Below, in pieces: positions 1 through 11,169 of a stretch of DNA of 64,000 nt. Made by a program: the position numbers and the translations under genes. The DNA is from Chrysemys picta bellii. Its lineage: Eukaryota > Chordata > Testudines > Emydidae. Below the pieces are notes generated by a model. That model saw only the letters and a list, made by a program, of their open reading frames with translations. It did not search any database and was not told the DNA's origin. Numbering within the stretch: position 1 is the stretch's first letter; each line of letters starts with the position of its first letter. The DNA lies in contig NC_088801.1 in assembly GCF_011386835.1 (NCBI RefSeq), positions 15,238,824 to 15,302,823 of the forward strand. Reading direction: 5' to 3'.

Positions 1-198
1 TTTTTCATACATTCATTTTTACTTTCTTAACATGTGCATTTCTAGTTTTTCATAATATATATAGTGCTTGACTGTTAAAATAGATGCTCAGTCTTCTGTG
101 AGAAAGTACATTGCTCCCCCATACTGAGCACTCTGTTTTAGCAAGAGAATTAGCAACATAATTGTTACCCAAGGTTTTTAGAATTAATTTGTTTGTGA

Positions 199-340
199 TA
201 GCAACTAGGGTGACCAGATGTCCCAATTTTATAGGGACAGTCCCGATATTTGGGGATTTGTCTTATATAGGCGCCTATTACCCCCAACCCCCGTCCCGAT
301 TTTTCACACTTGCTGTCTGGTCACCCTAAATTAGCAACTA
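199..340. mobile_element. Short TIR MITE (non-autonomous DNA transposon)
   Basis: The left end reads TAGGGTGACCAGA and the right end is its near-exact inverted copy (TCTGGTCACCCTA at about 316-328). The 9-bp direct repeat TAGCAACTA occurs at 199-207 and 332-340 and is probably the target-site duplication. The interior is short and non-coding. I recognise it as a common turtle interspersed repeat but cannot assign the superfamily securely; hAT is the best guess. Confidence 0.75.
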
Positions 341-430
341 AACTTTTGTTAAATATTTGGAAGCATAAACTTTAATAACCAATACATTTTTAACATGGCA
401 CAAAAGAAAATAATATAAAAATTATATTAA

Positions 431-1257
431 TGCCTCACTTAAAGTCGTCCCGATTAACGCTGTTTCGTTGTTATGTTGCTGATCAATTAGAGAACATGCT
501 CATTTAAAGTTACGCAATGTTCCCTTAACGTTGTTTGGCAGCCGCCTGCTTTGTCCACTGCTTGCAGAAAGAGCAGCCCATTGGAGCTAGCTGAGGGGGC
601 TTGGAACCAGGGTGGACTGGCAGCCCCCCTATCAGCTCCCCGCTTCCCAAGTTCCCTGTGCAGCAGCCGCCCAGCAGGCTATCAATTGCCGGCTGTTCAG
701 CTGTCCCTCCCCCCACTGCCATGTGCTGCTCCTGCCCTCTGCCTTGGAGCTGCTCCCGGGAGCCTTCTGCTTGCTGTGCAGGTGGTGGCGGGGGGGAAGA
801 GACTGGCTAATATCAGGGTGTCCCCCTCCTCCCTGCTCCTGCCCCCCACTTACCCAATCTCCATAGAGCAGGGCGGAGGGAGCTTGCTAGCAGCAGCTGC
901 TATCTTAACTTGCTGATCTACTTAAAAAGGCAATATACTTAGAGTGGGGTCAGTGTACTTAAAGGGGCAATGTACATCTCTCTCTCTCTCTTTCTCACAC
1001 ACACAAGGTATGTGTTTCGGTCTCTGTGTGTCATGCCATCTCCCCTCCCTCCATTTGTGCTGCCTTGTAGAGTGTGAGGCTACATTAACAACAATGTGTT
1101 AACTCTTGAGGGCTCAGCTAAGTGCTTGTTCATCATTTAGCAGTAAGGCATTCCCTGGGAAATATCCCACCCTCTTCCACCCTCTGACTTCACCCCCACA
1201 ACCAAGCTTCACAATCATCATTGCTGTGTACAGTATTAAATTGTGTGTTTAAAACTT

Positions 1258-1296
<39 letters not shown>

Positions 1297-1459
1297 CTAT
1301 ATATAATATAGTCTCTTGTCTGGTGAAAAAAATTTCTTTGGAACCTAAACCCCCGTACTTACATGAATTCTTATGGGGAAATTGGATTAGCTTAACATCG
1401 TTTTGCTTAAAGTCGCATTTTTCAGGAACATAACTACAACGTTAAGCGAGGAATTACTG
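431..1459. mobile_element. Tigger-like (pogo/Tc1-mariner type) non-autonomous element, copy 1
   Basis: The ends form imperfect inverted repeats (CCTCACTTAAAGTCG at left; AAGCGAGGAATTACTG at right, next to TA). The same 1-kb sequence recurs at 17768-19585, where both ends are CAG...CTG flanked by TA, the signature of pogo/Tigger elements. The left terminus here has lost its CAG. The interior carries a C-rich segment, a CA/GT microsatellite at about 1262-1295 and no transposase frame. ORFs inside it are chance frames. Confidence 0.7.
1262..1295. repeat. (TG)n microsatellite
   Basis: About 17 perfect TG dinucleotides lie inside the Tigger-like element. The second copy has only a short TGTG/TATA tract here, so the array expanded after insertion. 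Confidence 0.95.
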
Positions 1460-1729
1460 TAAAGCAAAATGAAGTTTAAATGCAGGTTCATGCAAACTCT
1501 TTGAGGGTAATAGACTTTTATGACATTTGCTTGTGCTTGGGAGGCAAAGGTAGAAACCTGTTGAAATTTGTTTGGTTAGCTTTAACATTTTGCAACATAA
1601 CCAGACATTAAATTGGTATATTTTTAAACATTTTGGCTATAATATGCTTATAACTGAATTTTAGTATTTAATTAAGACACAAACAAGTTTATTAAATCAT
1701 CTTTAAAAGGTTATATGTATTAATATTAC

Positions 1730-1902
1730 CTTTGCATAATGTTGAGATCGTTTTCCTACAGTTTTTTCTTTGAACAAATAAATTGGCACACTGACAATTT
1801 GCTATTATTTCTGTGATGCATGGAGGACAATACCATTTAGCTAACTGTTTATCGCTAATAAGGTTAGATAATTTTCCTTTTTCAGTGTTTTCAGTCAAAA
1901 GA
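1730..1902 (-). other. Possible protein-coding exon (unrecognised)
   Basis: On the minus strand a 173-bp stretch lies in an open frame. It is bounded upstream by a candidate acceptor (AATCACAG, minus strand, just above 1902) and downstream by a good donor, CAAAG|GTAATA (junction 1730/1729). The encoded segment has clustered cysteines: a WYCPPC motif, then C-Q-C, then two further Cys, interspersed with Lys and Arg. The pyrimidine tract upstream is weak and I do not recognise the protein. There is no start codon within the exon, so it would be internal. It could equally be a chance frame in AT-rich DNA. Confidence 0.3.
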
Positions 1903-1989
1903 CTGTGATTAATAATAATAATTAATATTTTTAAAATCATTTTTTGTTTGCAATTGCATTATTTATTGAGGCTGAAATGTATGTACATA

Positions 1990-2992
1990 TATTTACAATG
2001 GAGGCCTTTTTGAGCTTGTTCATTTTCATCATCTGAGTCCGATGCCGCCAGCAAAAGGTGGTTCAGGTTCTATAGTTAGCACATCAGAGTGTTGCTCTTT
2101 TAAGACTTATGACAGCATGTTCCACACCTCGCCCCTCTCAGATTTTGGAAGACACTTCAGATTCTTAAACCTTGGATCGAGTGCTGTAGCTATCTTTAGA
2201 AATCTCACATTGGTACCTTCTTTGTGTTTTGTGAAATCTGCTGTGAAAGTGTTCTTAAAATGAACATGTGCTGGGTCATCGTCCGATACTGCTATAACAT
2301 GAAACATATGGCAGAATGCGGGTAAAACAGAGCAGAGGACATACAATTCTCCCCTAAGGAGTTTAGTCACAAATGTAATTAGCGCATTATTTTTTTAACG
2401 AGCGTAATCATCATGGAAGCATGTCCTCTGGAATGAAAGGGCATACAAATGTTTAGTATATCTGGCGCACAAATACCTTGCAATGCTAGCTAGAAAAGTG
2501 CCATACAAATGCCTGTTTTCTGGTGACATTGTAAATAAGAAGAGGGCAGCATTATCTCCTGTAAATGTAAACAAACTTGTTTGTCTTAGCGATTGGCTGA
2601 AGAAGAAGTGGACTTGTAGGTTCTGAAGTTTTACATTGTTTTGTTTTGAGTGCAGTTATGGAACAAAAACAAATCTACATTTGTAAGTTGCACTTTTAGG
2701 ACAAAGAGATTGCACTACAGTATTTGTATCAGGTGAATTGAAAAATACTATTTCTTTTATTTATCATTTTACAGTGCAAATATTTGTAATAAAAATAATA
2801 CACACTTTGATTTCAGTTACAACACAGAATACAATGCATATGCAAATGTAGAAAAACACCCAAAATATTTATATACATTTCAATTGGTGTACTATTGTTT
2901 AACAGAGCAGTTAAAACTACAATTAATTTTTTAGTAGCGATTAATTTTATTGAGTTATTCGTGTGAGTTAACTGCGATTAATCGACAGCCCT
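1990..2992 (-). mobile_element. Decayed hAT element with transposase C-terminal remnant
   Basis: Read on the minus strand, the element begins at 2992 with AGGGCTGTCGATTAATCGC, a TIR I know from turtle hAT elements. It continues through CGATTAAT-rich subterminal repeats to a transposase fragment. The opposite end, near 1990, is not recognisable and is probably lost. No target duplication is visible. Confidence 0.6.
2107..2370 (-). pseudogene. hAT-superfamily transposase fragment
   Basis: This is an open frame of 87 codons inside the hAT element above. Residues about 62-70 read ALDPRFKNL, followed by LPKSER and EVWNML. This is the block found in hAT transposases of the Charlie/ZBED type, in the C-terminal half of the catalytic region. 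Full-length proteins of this family exceed 600 residues; here the BED zinc finger, the first catalytic Asp and the C-terminal dimerisation domain are absent or unreadable. No adjoining frame continues it. It is a molecular fossil with no expected function. The family assignment rests on motif recognition, not alignment. Confidence 0.65.
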
Positions 2993-3522
2993 ATTTATAA
3001 TTATATGAGATGAGGCATAAAAGTTTAAAGTTATTAAGGCAATGCATTTTTGAAAAAAAAATTTTGAATGCACTTTTGTTAGTTAACATCCCTAATTAAA
3101 TGCTTAATTCTTTTGTTTATTTGTTACCTTTTTATGTAAAACTTGTAATAAGAATTGATTTTTAAAATCCTCTTATTTGCCCACTTTGTTGAATTAACTT
3201 AGTTAACTTAAGGCAGTTTCCAGTACTTTATATTACTTTTAAGAAAACTATGGAGAAATAAGGAAAACCTAAATTTCATATTTTTGTTAGTGTCTGGGAT
3301 TAGAAACAGGGTTTGCATTTCTGTGGCTTAGAAACCATATCTTCAAGACTCTTAACAGTATGTTCACCTGTAGCATTCCTAAAGAGTTAAAATAATTACT
3401 TAAATAAGTCCAGTAAGATTAAAGTTTTTACCTTAAGTGTTCTGATAATTTCTTTGTTTTTTTTTGTTTTTTTGTTGTCCAGTTCTGTGTTTCTGCAATG
3501 GGGGTTTCTGTAACAACTATAA
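2993..3522. other. AT-rich stretch, nothing recognised
   Basis: Low-GC sequence with scattered A/T runs. No conserved frame, RNA gene or repeat boundary could be supported. Confidence 0.6.
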
Positions 3523-3690
3523 CTTTTAAAACAAAGTATCAGAGGGGTAGCCGTGTTAGTCTGAATCTGTAAAAAGCAACAGAAGGTTGCATCTGAAGAA
3601 GTGAGGTTCTTACCCATGAAAGCTTATGCTCCCAATACTTCTGTTAGTCTTAAAGGTGCCACAGGACCCTCTGTTGCTTTTAAAACAAAG
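3523..3690 (+). mobile_element. Penelope-derived short insertion with 13-14 bp TSD
   Basis: The element (about 3537-3677) starts TATCAGAGGGGTAGCCGTG and is flanked on both sides by CTTTTAAAACAAAG (3523-3536 and 3677-3690), a clear target-site duplication. The sequence belongs to the same family as 31085-31415 and 60280-60947. It carries a hammerhead-like core, the hallmark reported for Penelope-like retroelements. It has no coding capacity. Confidence 0.75.
3593..3621 (+). ncRNA. Hammerhead-ribozyme-like core
   Basis: CTGAAGA (3593-3599) fits the hammerhead consensus CUGANGA. A short helix-capable segment, GTGAGG...CCCAT, follows, then GAAA (3618-3621). This is the order and spacing of the hammerhead core with stem II between. 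Penelope-like elements are known to carry such ribozymes in their pseudo-LTRs. The flanking stems I and III were not modelled, so cleavage activity is not claimed. Confidence 0.5.
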
Positions 3691-4320
3691 GGAGAGCTGA
3701 GCAATGTAGAAGAAAACAGTGTAGGGAAGGAGATATGAGTTAAGGGAAATTAATTAACTCTCTGAGGGTATTTCAAAGCACAGGCAGCAGCAGTGAGTTT
3801 AGCAAACTGAATGAAGTGAGCACTACAAGAGAAAGAAAGGAAGAGGAAAGGTTTGGATGAAGAAAGGACATAAAGGAAAAACTTGACCTGTAAATAAGCT
3901 CTGAGAGGGGAGTGAAATTCTCTGTGTTAGAGCATCTGGGGGTTGGGAAACAGGACCTGTGTGTGTTTATCCCAACTCTGGGAGGAGAGTGTAGGCTTGC
4001 TACCTGTTCCCTGAAAACCTGAATTTGTTCCCAAATTGCCTGATAATTTGTCTGCATGCCAGATGGATTACAGGAGTGCCCTTCCTTGTTGCAGTTACCT
4101 GTTTGTGGGCCACTCAATTTTCAGTCTGCCCTGCCAGCCTAACTTCTATCCCTCCTGCTTGCTGCACAATCTCCTAGTCGTCCCGTCATTTCTTGTAAAC
4201 AGTAAGCAAGATGGGTGTTACAGTTACTTATATCTTCCACTTCCTGAATTTTTTTATTTTAATCTTGTTCTAGTTGTAACTTTTTTTTTTTTTTAGTTCT
4301 TTGATTTGTTTCCTTGTTTA
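3691..4320. other. No recognised feature
   Basis: Purine-rich then T-rich sequence. No supported gene or repeat boundary. Confidence 0.5.
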
Positions 4321-4470
4321 TGTAACCCACACACCTCCTGAGTGTGGTGTTCTGTCCCCTCTAGTGGCACCGAGACCACTTAGAGATTAATGAGTCTGCT
4401 CTACAGCCTTAGCTAAGGGCCAACTGAGGGGACAGAACACCACACTCAGGAGGTGTGTGGGTTACATTTA
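4317..4470. mobile_element. Palindromic TIR element, 146 bp, with TTTA duplication
   Basis: The ends are near-perfect inverted repeats of about 39 bp (TGTAACCCACACACCTCC at 4321, its inverse ending at 4466). TTTA occurs on both sides (4317-4320 and 4467-4470). The centre (GAGTCTGCTCTACAGCC) is shared, in reverse complement, with the element at about 44487-44677. Confidence 0.8.
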
Positions 4471-4729
4471 ACTTTTACTTCACATAATGAATTCCAAGGG
4501 TTGTTTTTGTGCCTTGTGTCCTGCACAGGTGAACCACCCCCGTATTTGGTTACACATTTACTTACCAAAAATATTTACTGTGTCTGGGCAGTTTGCCCAA
4601 AAGTTTCATTTATAATTAAGCTTTTTTGGCTTCTTGCCCAGGAATTCCTAAAGTATTGGTGTTTTGCTTAAAGTGCTTTATTATTCATTCTGTATTAAAC
4701 TGGGTATTAAAAAGGCATTTTGCCATAGT

Positions 4730-4882
4730 CAGGGCCATCCCTAGAGGGGGCCGGGGTGAAAGTGACGGATTTGTCTCTTCCGGGACTGACCGTGCTGGCC
4801 TCTCACACCAGCCCTTGGGGCCCTCCAAAGCACGGGGCCTGGAGCAGTCACTCCGATTCACCCTATGCAAGGGACGGTTCTA
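4730..4882. mobile_element. Probable hAT-type MITE (degenerate)
   Basis: Begins CAGGGCCATCCCTAG and ends with a decayed inverse (GCAAGGGACGGTTCTAG). This resembles the CAGGGCCGGC-TIR family found elsewhere in the window. The target duplication is unclear. Confidence 0.5.
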
Positions 4883-5496
4883 GTCACAGTAACACTTACC
4901 CCCCCCCCTAGGTCTGGCCTACCTGGCTTCATGAGTATACATGAGATTAATGAACATAAGCCCCTCCCGCCCCAACTTACTGAACACTATCCTCCTCCAA
5001 GCGGTTAGGTTGTATTTGGTTTGATCGAGCTTTTGGCTAGATGGTTCCTAGCTGACTCACCAGTTTGTTGATAAATTGTCTAGTCAATTGCTTGAAACAT
5101 ACCAGGTCTCTACTAGGGTAGAACAATCCAATGTCTTGTCCTCTTCCTTTGGGACATTCCAATACTGGTCTGTGAGAATAACTCCCTGCCTGTTCCTATG
5201 ATAAAATAATCATATGTCCTGATCTTGACAGCTTTCCCATCTGCTAGCTAATTCAATGTGTTATGAGGTACTTAGCATAGGTGAACAGGACTATAGTAAA
5301 GAAATAGGCCAAATTAGTCTACATAACTGCTATAATATTTGTGCTTAATGCATACTAATGTGTATATATAGTGCAGATAATACAGATTATATATATATAT
5401 ATATATATATTAGCCTGCAAATATTGTTCAACATTCTAAACAGAACTGTTGATTTTTTTTTTTTAAGTAGGGTTGAGTGAACAGTAAACAGTAGGG
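4883..5496. other. No recognised gene; (AT)n tract near 5390
   Basis: Unique-looking sequence with a short AT dinucleotide tract at about 5390-5410 and a T run at 5453-5464. No supported coding frame. Confidence 0.5.
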
Positions 5497-5909
5497 TTAA
5501 GATTCTGTCACAGGTAGTTTTAGTAAAAGTCATGGACAGGTCACGGTCAATAAACAAAATTTTTGTCTCTGACTTTACTAAAAATACCTGCGGGAGGGGG
5601 AGGGGACACACAGACCGAGGGCTGCTGCTGTGGCTTGCAGCTGTTCCAGTCCCGCTGCTGCTCCTGCAGCAGGAGCTGACGGCTGCTGCTCCAGTCCCAG
5701 GGCGGCTGACCCAACTCCAGCCCCTGCTCTGGCAGGCTGGGGACCTCTGCTCCAGTGGACAGGTCAGCTGTTTGGGCGTCCCTGGGGCATGCCACCAGTG
5801 AGCTGCTCTGGTGGGCCCGCCACTGACAGCTGCTCCAGCCCTGTCCCAGAAGTAACGAAGGTCCCAGAAAATCACAGAATCTGTGACCTCCGTGACAGAA
5901 TCGTATTCT
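5497..5909. mobile_element. TIR element with GC-rich core
   Basis: Left end AGATTCTGTCACAGG and right end GTGACAGAATCGTATTC form inverted termini around a CTG/CAG-rich core. Open frames in the core run on both strands and reflect base composition. I recognise the terminal sequence as a turtle interspersed repeat; its class is uncertain. Confidence 0.55.
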
Positions 5910-7572
5910 TAATAAATAGCAAACAAATCTAAAAAAGGTACCTCCTTGGGCCAGATTTTCAACTTTCAATGACAGAATGGTGTAGAAGGTTCCTATTGTC
6001 AGTCCTCCTTCTGTTTGTGGCATATCAAGTGTGTGTGTTGGTAAACTTAATATTTTCAAATCTAGGAAGTGATGAATATTCTAAATTCGAGCTGTATTGC
6101 TTAATTGTGGTTAGTCAGATAAATAACATGGTATTGGTATTAAGACTGTCCCTTATGAGTAGTGATGCCCAGTGGTCCCGGTAGATTAGGTAATTGTTAT
6201 ATTCATGTAACTGGGAGTTCCTTAAATCAAAACTTCATACTGAAGTACTGTAACAAAATCAGGTGATGTAGGCAACAGATCCAGTAGCTAGATAAACCAT
6301 AGACATACTTGGGGAGGGGGGGGGGGATTTGAATTAGAATCATGGTTCCTTAGCTCCAGAGAAAACACAAGTCCCATTTACGTGAGTTAAAGGAGAACTG
6401 ATGTAACTGCCACTTGTAGTAGTTTCCTTTTCCTCCCTGTGGGCTAGACACATATACACAAAGGTAGTATATTGCAACATATACCAATGTGCTTTATTGA
6501 TCATTTCTGCACTGTAAGGGAATTTGCACAACACTGTAAACAATCCCCAAATTCTGTCCCAGCATGCACTACACTGAGATTAAAACTTGGGACTTTCTCA
6601 TCTTTGTATGCTCCAAACAGCTAGTCATGGATCTGGAGGGAATAACCTCGGGACCGTGTACTACTCAGTTGGAAATATGATTGGCACATATAATTGGGTT
6701 TTGAGAGAAATGCTGCTTTCACTTTCTTAAAGTAAGCGGAAAAACACCGGACTGCATTTAACTGATGGTAATAAAACAGATGAGGGTAAGAAACAAAGTT
6801 CCTAGTCAGGATGACTTTCCCTTGACAGTAACTAAAGATCTTATGCTAGAGCAGCAGTTTGCTATAGTAGCCAGAAGAAATATCATCAATATGATGCTTC
6901 TTATAGAAAGATTTGCATTCAAGAGTTAAAACTCCTGTCATCATCCATTGCCATGCATCCATTAATAAGCGACTGAAGAGGAAAAAAGTATTCACTCAGA
7001 ATCTACGTTATATGTTTAAAGGGATTCAACACTATATTGTTAATATTCAATTATTATGGAAATGTAAGTGAGGCAGATGCAGGAATCCAAGTACTGGACT
7101 TTCTGAGGAACGGTTGTGCAATAATGAACAATGTAGAATGATATTCTGCAGCTGTTAAATGAGCAAATAAATCACTGGCAGAGCAATAGTACAGTGCTAA
7201 ACAAATTACTGCTGTTAGGAGAGAGGTTTACTCTAAAGTCAATCTTACTGGCTACTCCAAATAACAAACCAGGAAAAAGTTTAGCTACAGTGAAAGATAT
7301 ATGGTGGAATGGGAAGGTTCTGCAGAGATCACAGAATGCTGGATGAGAAGTTTAGAGAGCCCTGCGAAGAGCTAAGGATAGGAAAGGAGAGATTGCATGG
7401 GCTGGAAAAGATACTGCCTCCAGAGCAGAAATCAATCACATTGTGTGGAAACGAAGAAGTCTCAGGCTGACAAAGGAGAAGGAACTGATAACATGTGATG
7501 TGTTGAAAAGTAGGAAAAGTTTGCCAATGGTGGGATGCTCTGAATGGTGAATGCTGAAAGTAACAAATGAAG
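5910..7572. other. No recognised feature
   Basis: Moderately AT-rich DNA with a short G tract near 6310-6327. I see no gene, RNA or bounded repeat. Confidence 0.5.
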
Positions 7573-7810
7573 GGCAGAGTCAGGGCCGGCTCCAGCTTTT
7601 TTGCCGCCCCAAGCAGCGAAGAAAAAAAGAAAAGAAAAACCCGATTGAGCTGCCGCTGAAGAGATGGAGTGAAGGACCCGCCGCCGAAGACTAAAGTGGA
7701 GCGCTTCAGCTGCCGCCGAAGTGCCGCTATGCCGCCCCAATAACGGATGGATTGCCACCTCTTTCTATCTGCTTCCTTCGCTGGTGCCTGGAGCCAGCCC
7801 TGGGCACAGT
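7573..7810. mobile_element. hAT MITE, CAGGGCCGGCTCCAG termini
   Basis: The element 7581-7802 has termini CAGGGCCGGCTCCAG and GGAGCCAGCCCTG. Flanking 8-mers GGCAGAGT (7573-7580) and GGCACAGT (7803-7810) match at 7 of 8 positions, as expected for an old 8-bp hAT target duplication. The interior has A-rich and CCGCCG-rich parts shared with 48430-48742. Confidence 0.85.
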
Positions 7811-9765
7811 ACAGCCAAACGAGGACAAACTTGCAAGTGAGTAAATAGACAATTCAAAAGACATGAAGTTCCTATGGCAGACAGATGGAGCTGACATTAG
7901 AAGAGGAAAGCAGCAAATGGAAATGGGTGGAGCACCTGCACTTCAGTTTTCTCTCCAGAAGAAGAGTTTTAGGCACAGTCATTTTTTTAAATGGAATTGG
8001 CAAAGCAGATGACAAACTAATATTAGAGCAACAACCGTCTTTTATTCACTTACAGCAGATCTTGTCAGCGTGCAGAGAAGATCTCCGCCCTTCAATGAAT
8101 CATTGGTGTCTAGCACACCAGATGCTTAAACTGATTAATTTGTATTAACTTGGCCAATATGTTTGATGGCTTATGCTGCCTATTGCAATGAACTATTCAG
8201 TGCAGGGAAACCTGGATTTCCTGTGCAACAGATCAGTGTGATTTATAAATAATTATAGCAAAGAGTTGTGTGTATGTGATAGGAATTAGAAACAGGCCTC
8301 AGCTACAAAATTCAGATGTGGATCCAGAGTTTCAGCCCCCCACTCTAATTAGGATCCAGGGATTTGGTTCAGCCCCTTAGAGGGAGGGACCAGCTGTAAA
8401 ATTCAGATCTAGATCTAAATTTGGAATTGACCTCTGCCAAAGTTCAGAAGCACTAGGAAATGAGATTTTGATGTAGACCCATTTCTAATAAGAATATAAT
8501 AAATTTTAGGGACAGAAGATCCATGTATATTTAGCTACTTTATTTCTTTGATTTACCAGGTACAGTCCACAGTGGAGATTACATGAAAATACTTGACTAA
8601 CCAGTTGAAAACTGTATGCTGAAAGATGAGTGTCTATGTTCCATGGATTAGATTCTGATTTCTGTTGCATTGGTGTAAATCAGTAGTTGATAGAAATGCT
8701 TCAGATTTATGCAAGTGGAATAGAGATCAGATGTATTTTTATGATTTGTAATTCCATACTACTCTTTGCATGTTCTTTAGTGGCAGCCGTTAATAAGTCT
8801 GGTATAATTCCCAATACTCAGCTAAAAAAAGTAATTGAAAATTCACCCCAGACCAGGGCCTATGTTCTGTCCTTATACAAGTGCATACAACTTGGGAGAA
8901 TTGGGTGAATATTTATTTCTGATGGTTTGAAATAGTTTGGTACATTTTTCCTGTATTTTTCATTTTTGCACCTTTTGCATTTGAATCGCAGAAGCAAATG
9001 TGCCAAAACATAATGGGATTTGCTGTTCTTGCAGTTTTTCTCACTGGCAGAAAGTGCATGCGCATTCACACACATGCATACACATACACAGTAAGTGTGG
9101 AGAGACAGCACAAGAGCCTATTCTATGAATTTCAGGTTTACAGAAAAAAGAAGTTAACACAAACATCTGAAATTTTAGAATGCTCATCCAAACCAAAGCC
9201 AAAAGCTTAATCATATGAGGTTCAGTGAGCAAACATTTTCACATCTTCTTTATGGCTGTACCATAGATTTTCTACACCGTGTCTAATCTATTCCTTGTAC
9301 CAGGTTTTCATGCATTTTAAAATATCTTATCTTAGTGCTTCAATTTCTGCTTTGTAGTAACCCTGAGAGTCCTGGATAGAGCCATCTGGCTCTGATCTCT
9401 TAACTTTAATTCCTTTATGGAGTCTTTTGGAGAGACCAACTTTTTCCAATATTTCACCCCCTTTGGAAAGGTGGCTTCTTCCCTCCCTCCCAGGTATCAA
9501 TTTCTCATCTTCCCTATAAATTCTGAAAGAGAAAATTAATTTTAAGGGTTCATCCACTGGTTTTATATGGTCTCAAATAAAACATTCATTTAGCTAATGT
9601 AAAATCATGGTTTCCACTAAAAATACTTTAAAAACAATTTATTTAAAATCCTTTGCAGCTGACACATTTGTTCTCCTGTGGAGGGCAGACTTGTAGCTGT
9701 GATATGGAATACACAGAGTTCTGTGATATATGCTGTCTGGAAGAGAATAGACACAGCAAGAAATA
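7811..9765. other. No recognised gene
   Basis: Unique-looking sequence. A 200-bp stretch at about 8290-8480 (repeated TTCAGATCTAGATC-like motifs) may be an old repeat, but I cannot bound it. Confidence 0.45.
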
Positions 9766-9930
9766 ATGGCTGAGTTCTATGTGGAGAGTGTTGAAATCAA
9801 TGAAGAAACTTCAGAAGCCTCTGAAAAAGAAATTATAATTGATGAAAAAGCCACTCTAGATGTGAAAAACCTTACAGATCTGATCCACCGTAAAGTGAAA
9901 CTGACATGGCAAATAGAAATGAAAAGTTGA
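9766..9930 (+). CDS. Orphan 54-codon ORF, acidic product
   Basis: ATG at 9766 sits in an AATAATGG context and opens a 54-codon frame ending in TGA. The product is rich in Glu and Ile in its first half, then has a basic amphipathic stretch (LIHRKVKLTWQIEMK). I do not recognise the family. The composition is protein-like, but the frame is short, has no visible promoter, and the sequence immediately downstream resembles an interspersed repeat. It may be the start of a decayed transposon ORF1-type gene or a chance frame. No splice sites were convincing. Confidence 0.2.
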   Translation: MAEFYVESVEINEETSEASEKEIIIDEKATLDVKNLTDLIHRKVKLTWQIEMKS

Positions 9931-10394
9931 CTGGTGGGGCTGGATGACTCAAGAGGTTTGTAACTGATAGGAGACATTGGCCTCTAGGTCACTGCTTTTA
10001 AATGTGTGCAAATTCACAAATTGCTATTGTGCAAAAGTCATTAATGTGCTGGGAGTGTTAGTTAGTCTCCCAAGGCCAACACCATAGGAATAACCATAAG
10101 TTTTGGGGTGTTACTAATTTTAGCACAGGTCAAGGATTTAGGCCACAATCCAGAAAAGCATTTAATCACATCTTTAAGATAATGTTATAATTAGAGCTGG
10201 GCAACATTTTTTGGATGAGTAGTTTATTTGCCAAAAAATGCAGTTTACTGAAACTATCTGTGAATTTGATGTAAATATGCTGAATAATTTTGGCCAAAAA
10301 TATTGGAGAGAGAGAGTGAGAGGGAAGCGGCCTGAGGCACCATTTACAAAACAGGAGGAGAAGGAGGTGCCTGTGGGTGCCCCCGCTCCATACT

Positions 10395-10620
10395 CTCAAG
10401 TCTACAGAATTTCCCTGTCATGCGGGAGACCCAGGTTTAAGTCCCCATTCTGCCTGATTCAGAGCATCTTTTACATTGCATATGAGGGCTCTAACCACTG
10501 GATTATAGGTTTTCTGGGTGGCTGTCTCTTGTTGAAGCTGTTCCACTTTGTGTAAAAATAATTAGTCATTGGGCCAGAGAGAGAGAGAGAGAGAGAGAGA
10601 GACTATAGCCAAGTGGTCAG
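10395..10620 (+). repeat. tRNA-like SINE fragment plus (GA)n
   Basis: AGGTTTAAGTCC (about 10433-10444) resembles a Pol III B box (GGTTCAAGTCC), preceded by GGGAGACCC as in turtle tRNA-derived SINEs. An AG/GA dinucleotide tract follows at 10576-10602. No complete cloverleaf can be drawn, so it is not a tRNA gene. Confidence 0.45.
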
Positions 10621-11169
10621 GGCATTCACTTTCAATTAAAGTTTAATGATTTATACACGGTGGCACAATTTCAGCAGGAGAGACTGAGCCCCACCATTTA
10701 AACATAGCTATCGTTCTGCAGTTGTTTGAACAAGAAGTCAACCTCTCTCTCTCTTTGTCTATCAGATTCTTATAATGTGCCAGTCATTATAGTGTTCAAG
10801 TACTTCTATTTTAGACATACTTTGCAGGTTCAGGGCCTGAAATAGAGGTACTTGAACACCATAGTGCCAAGCATATTCTAAAAATAAAAATAAAAACCTG
10901 AGACACAAAAAGGGAGAGGGGGATTATTTCTTGTTCCAAATGACTGCAGAATAATCTGTACATTTAAATGTCAATAATATTAGAATTCACTGGTTTTTTA
11001 TCAGTGTTTGTGGGGAAATGGACAAGATAGTCTGGTAAACAGTGAGTGGGACCGGGGGTTGGGAAATCCTGCCTTCTGTTCCTGGTGCTGCCAACGATTT
11101 GCAAAGTGAACTGGAGAAACTCATCCAGATTCATCATTGGCATGAACTCCTGCAACTCTTGTTGTCAAC

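Noticed and set aside
551..916. 121-codon plus-strand frame
   Set aside because: It lies inside the Tigger-like element, and the same region in the second copy (from about 17855) has a different broken frame. Not conserved as coding.
5387..6059. Minus-strand frames of 162 and 170 codons
   Set aside because: They overlap each other, cross a TIR element boundary and include an (AT)n tract translated as YIYIYI. No domain.
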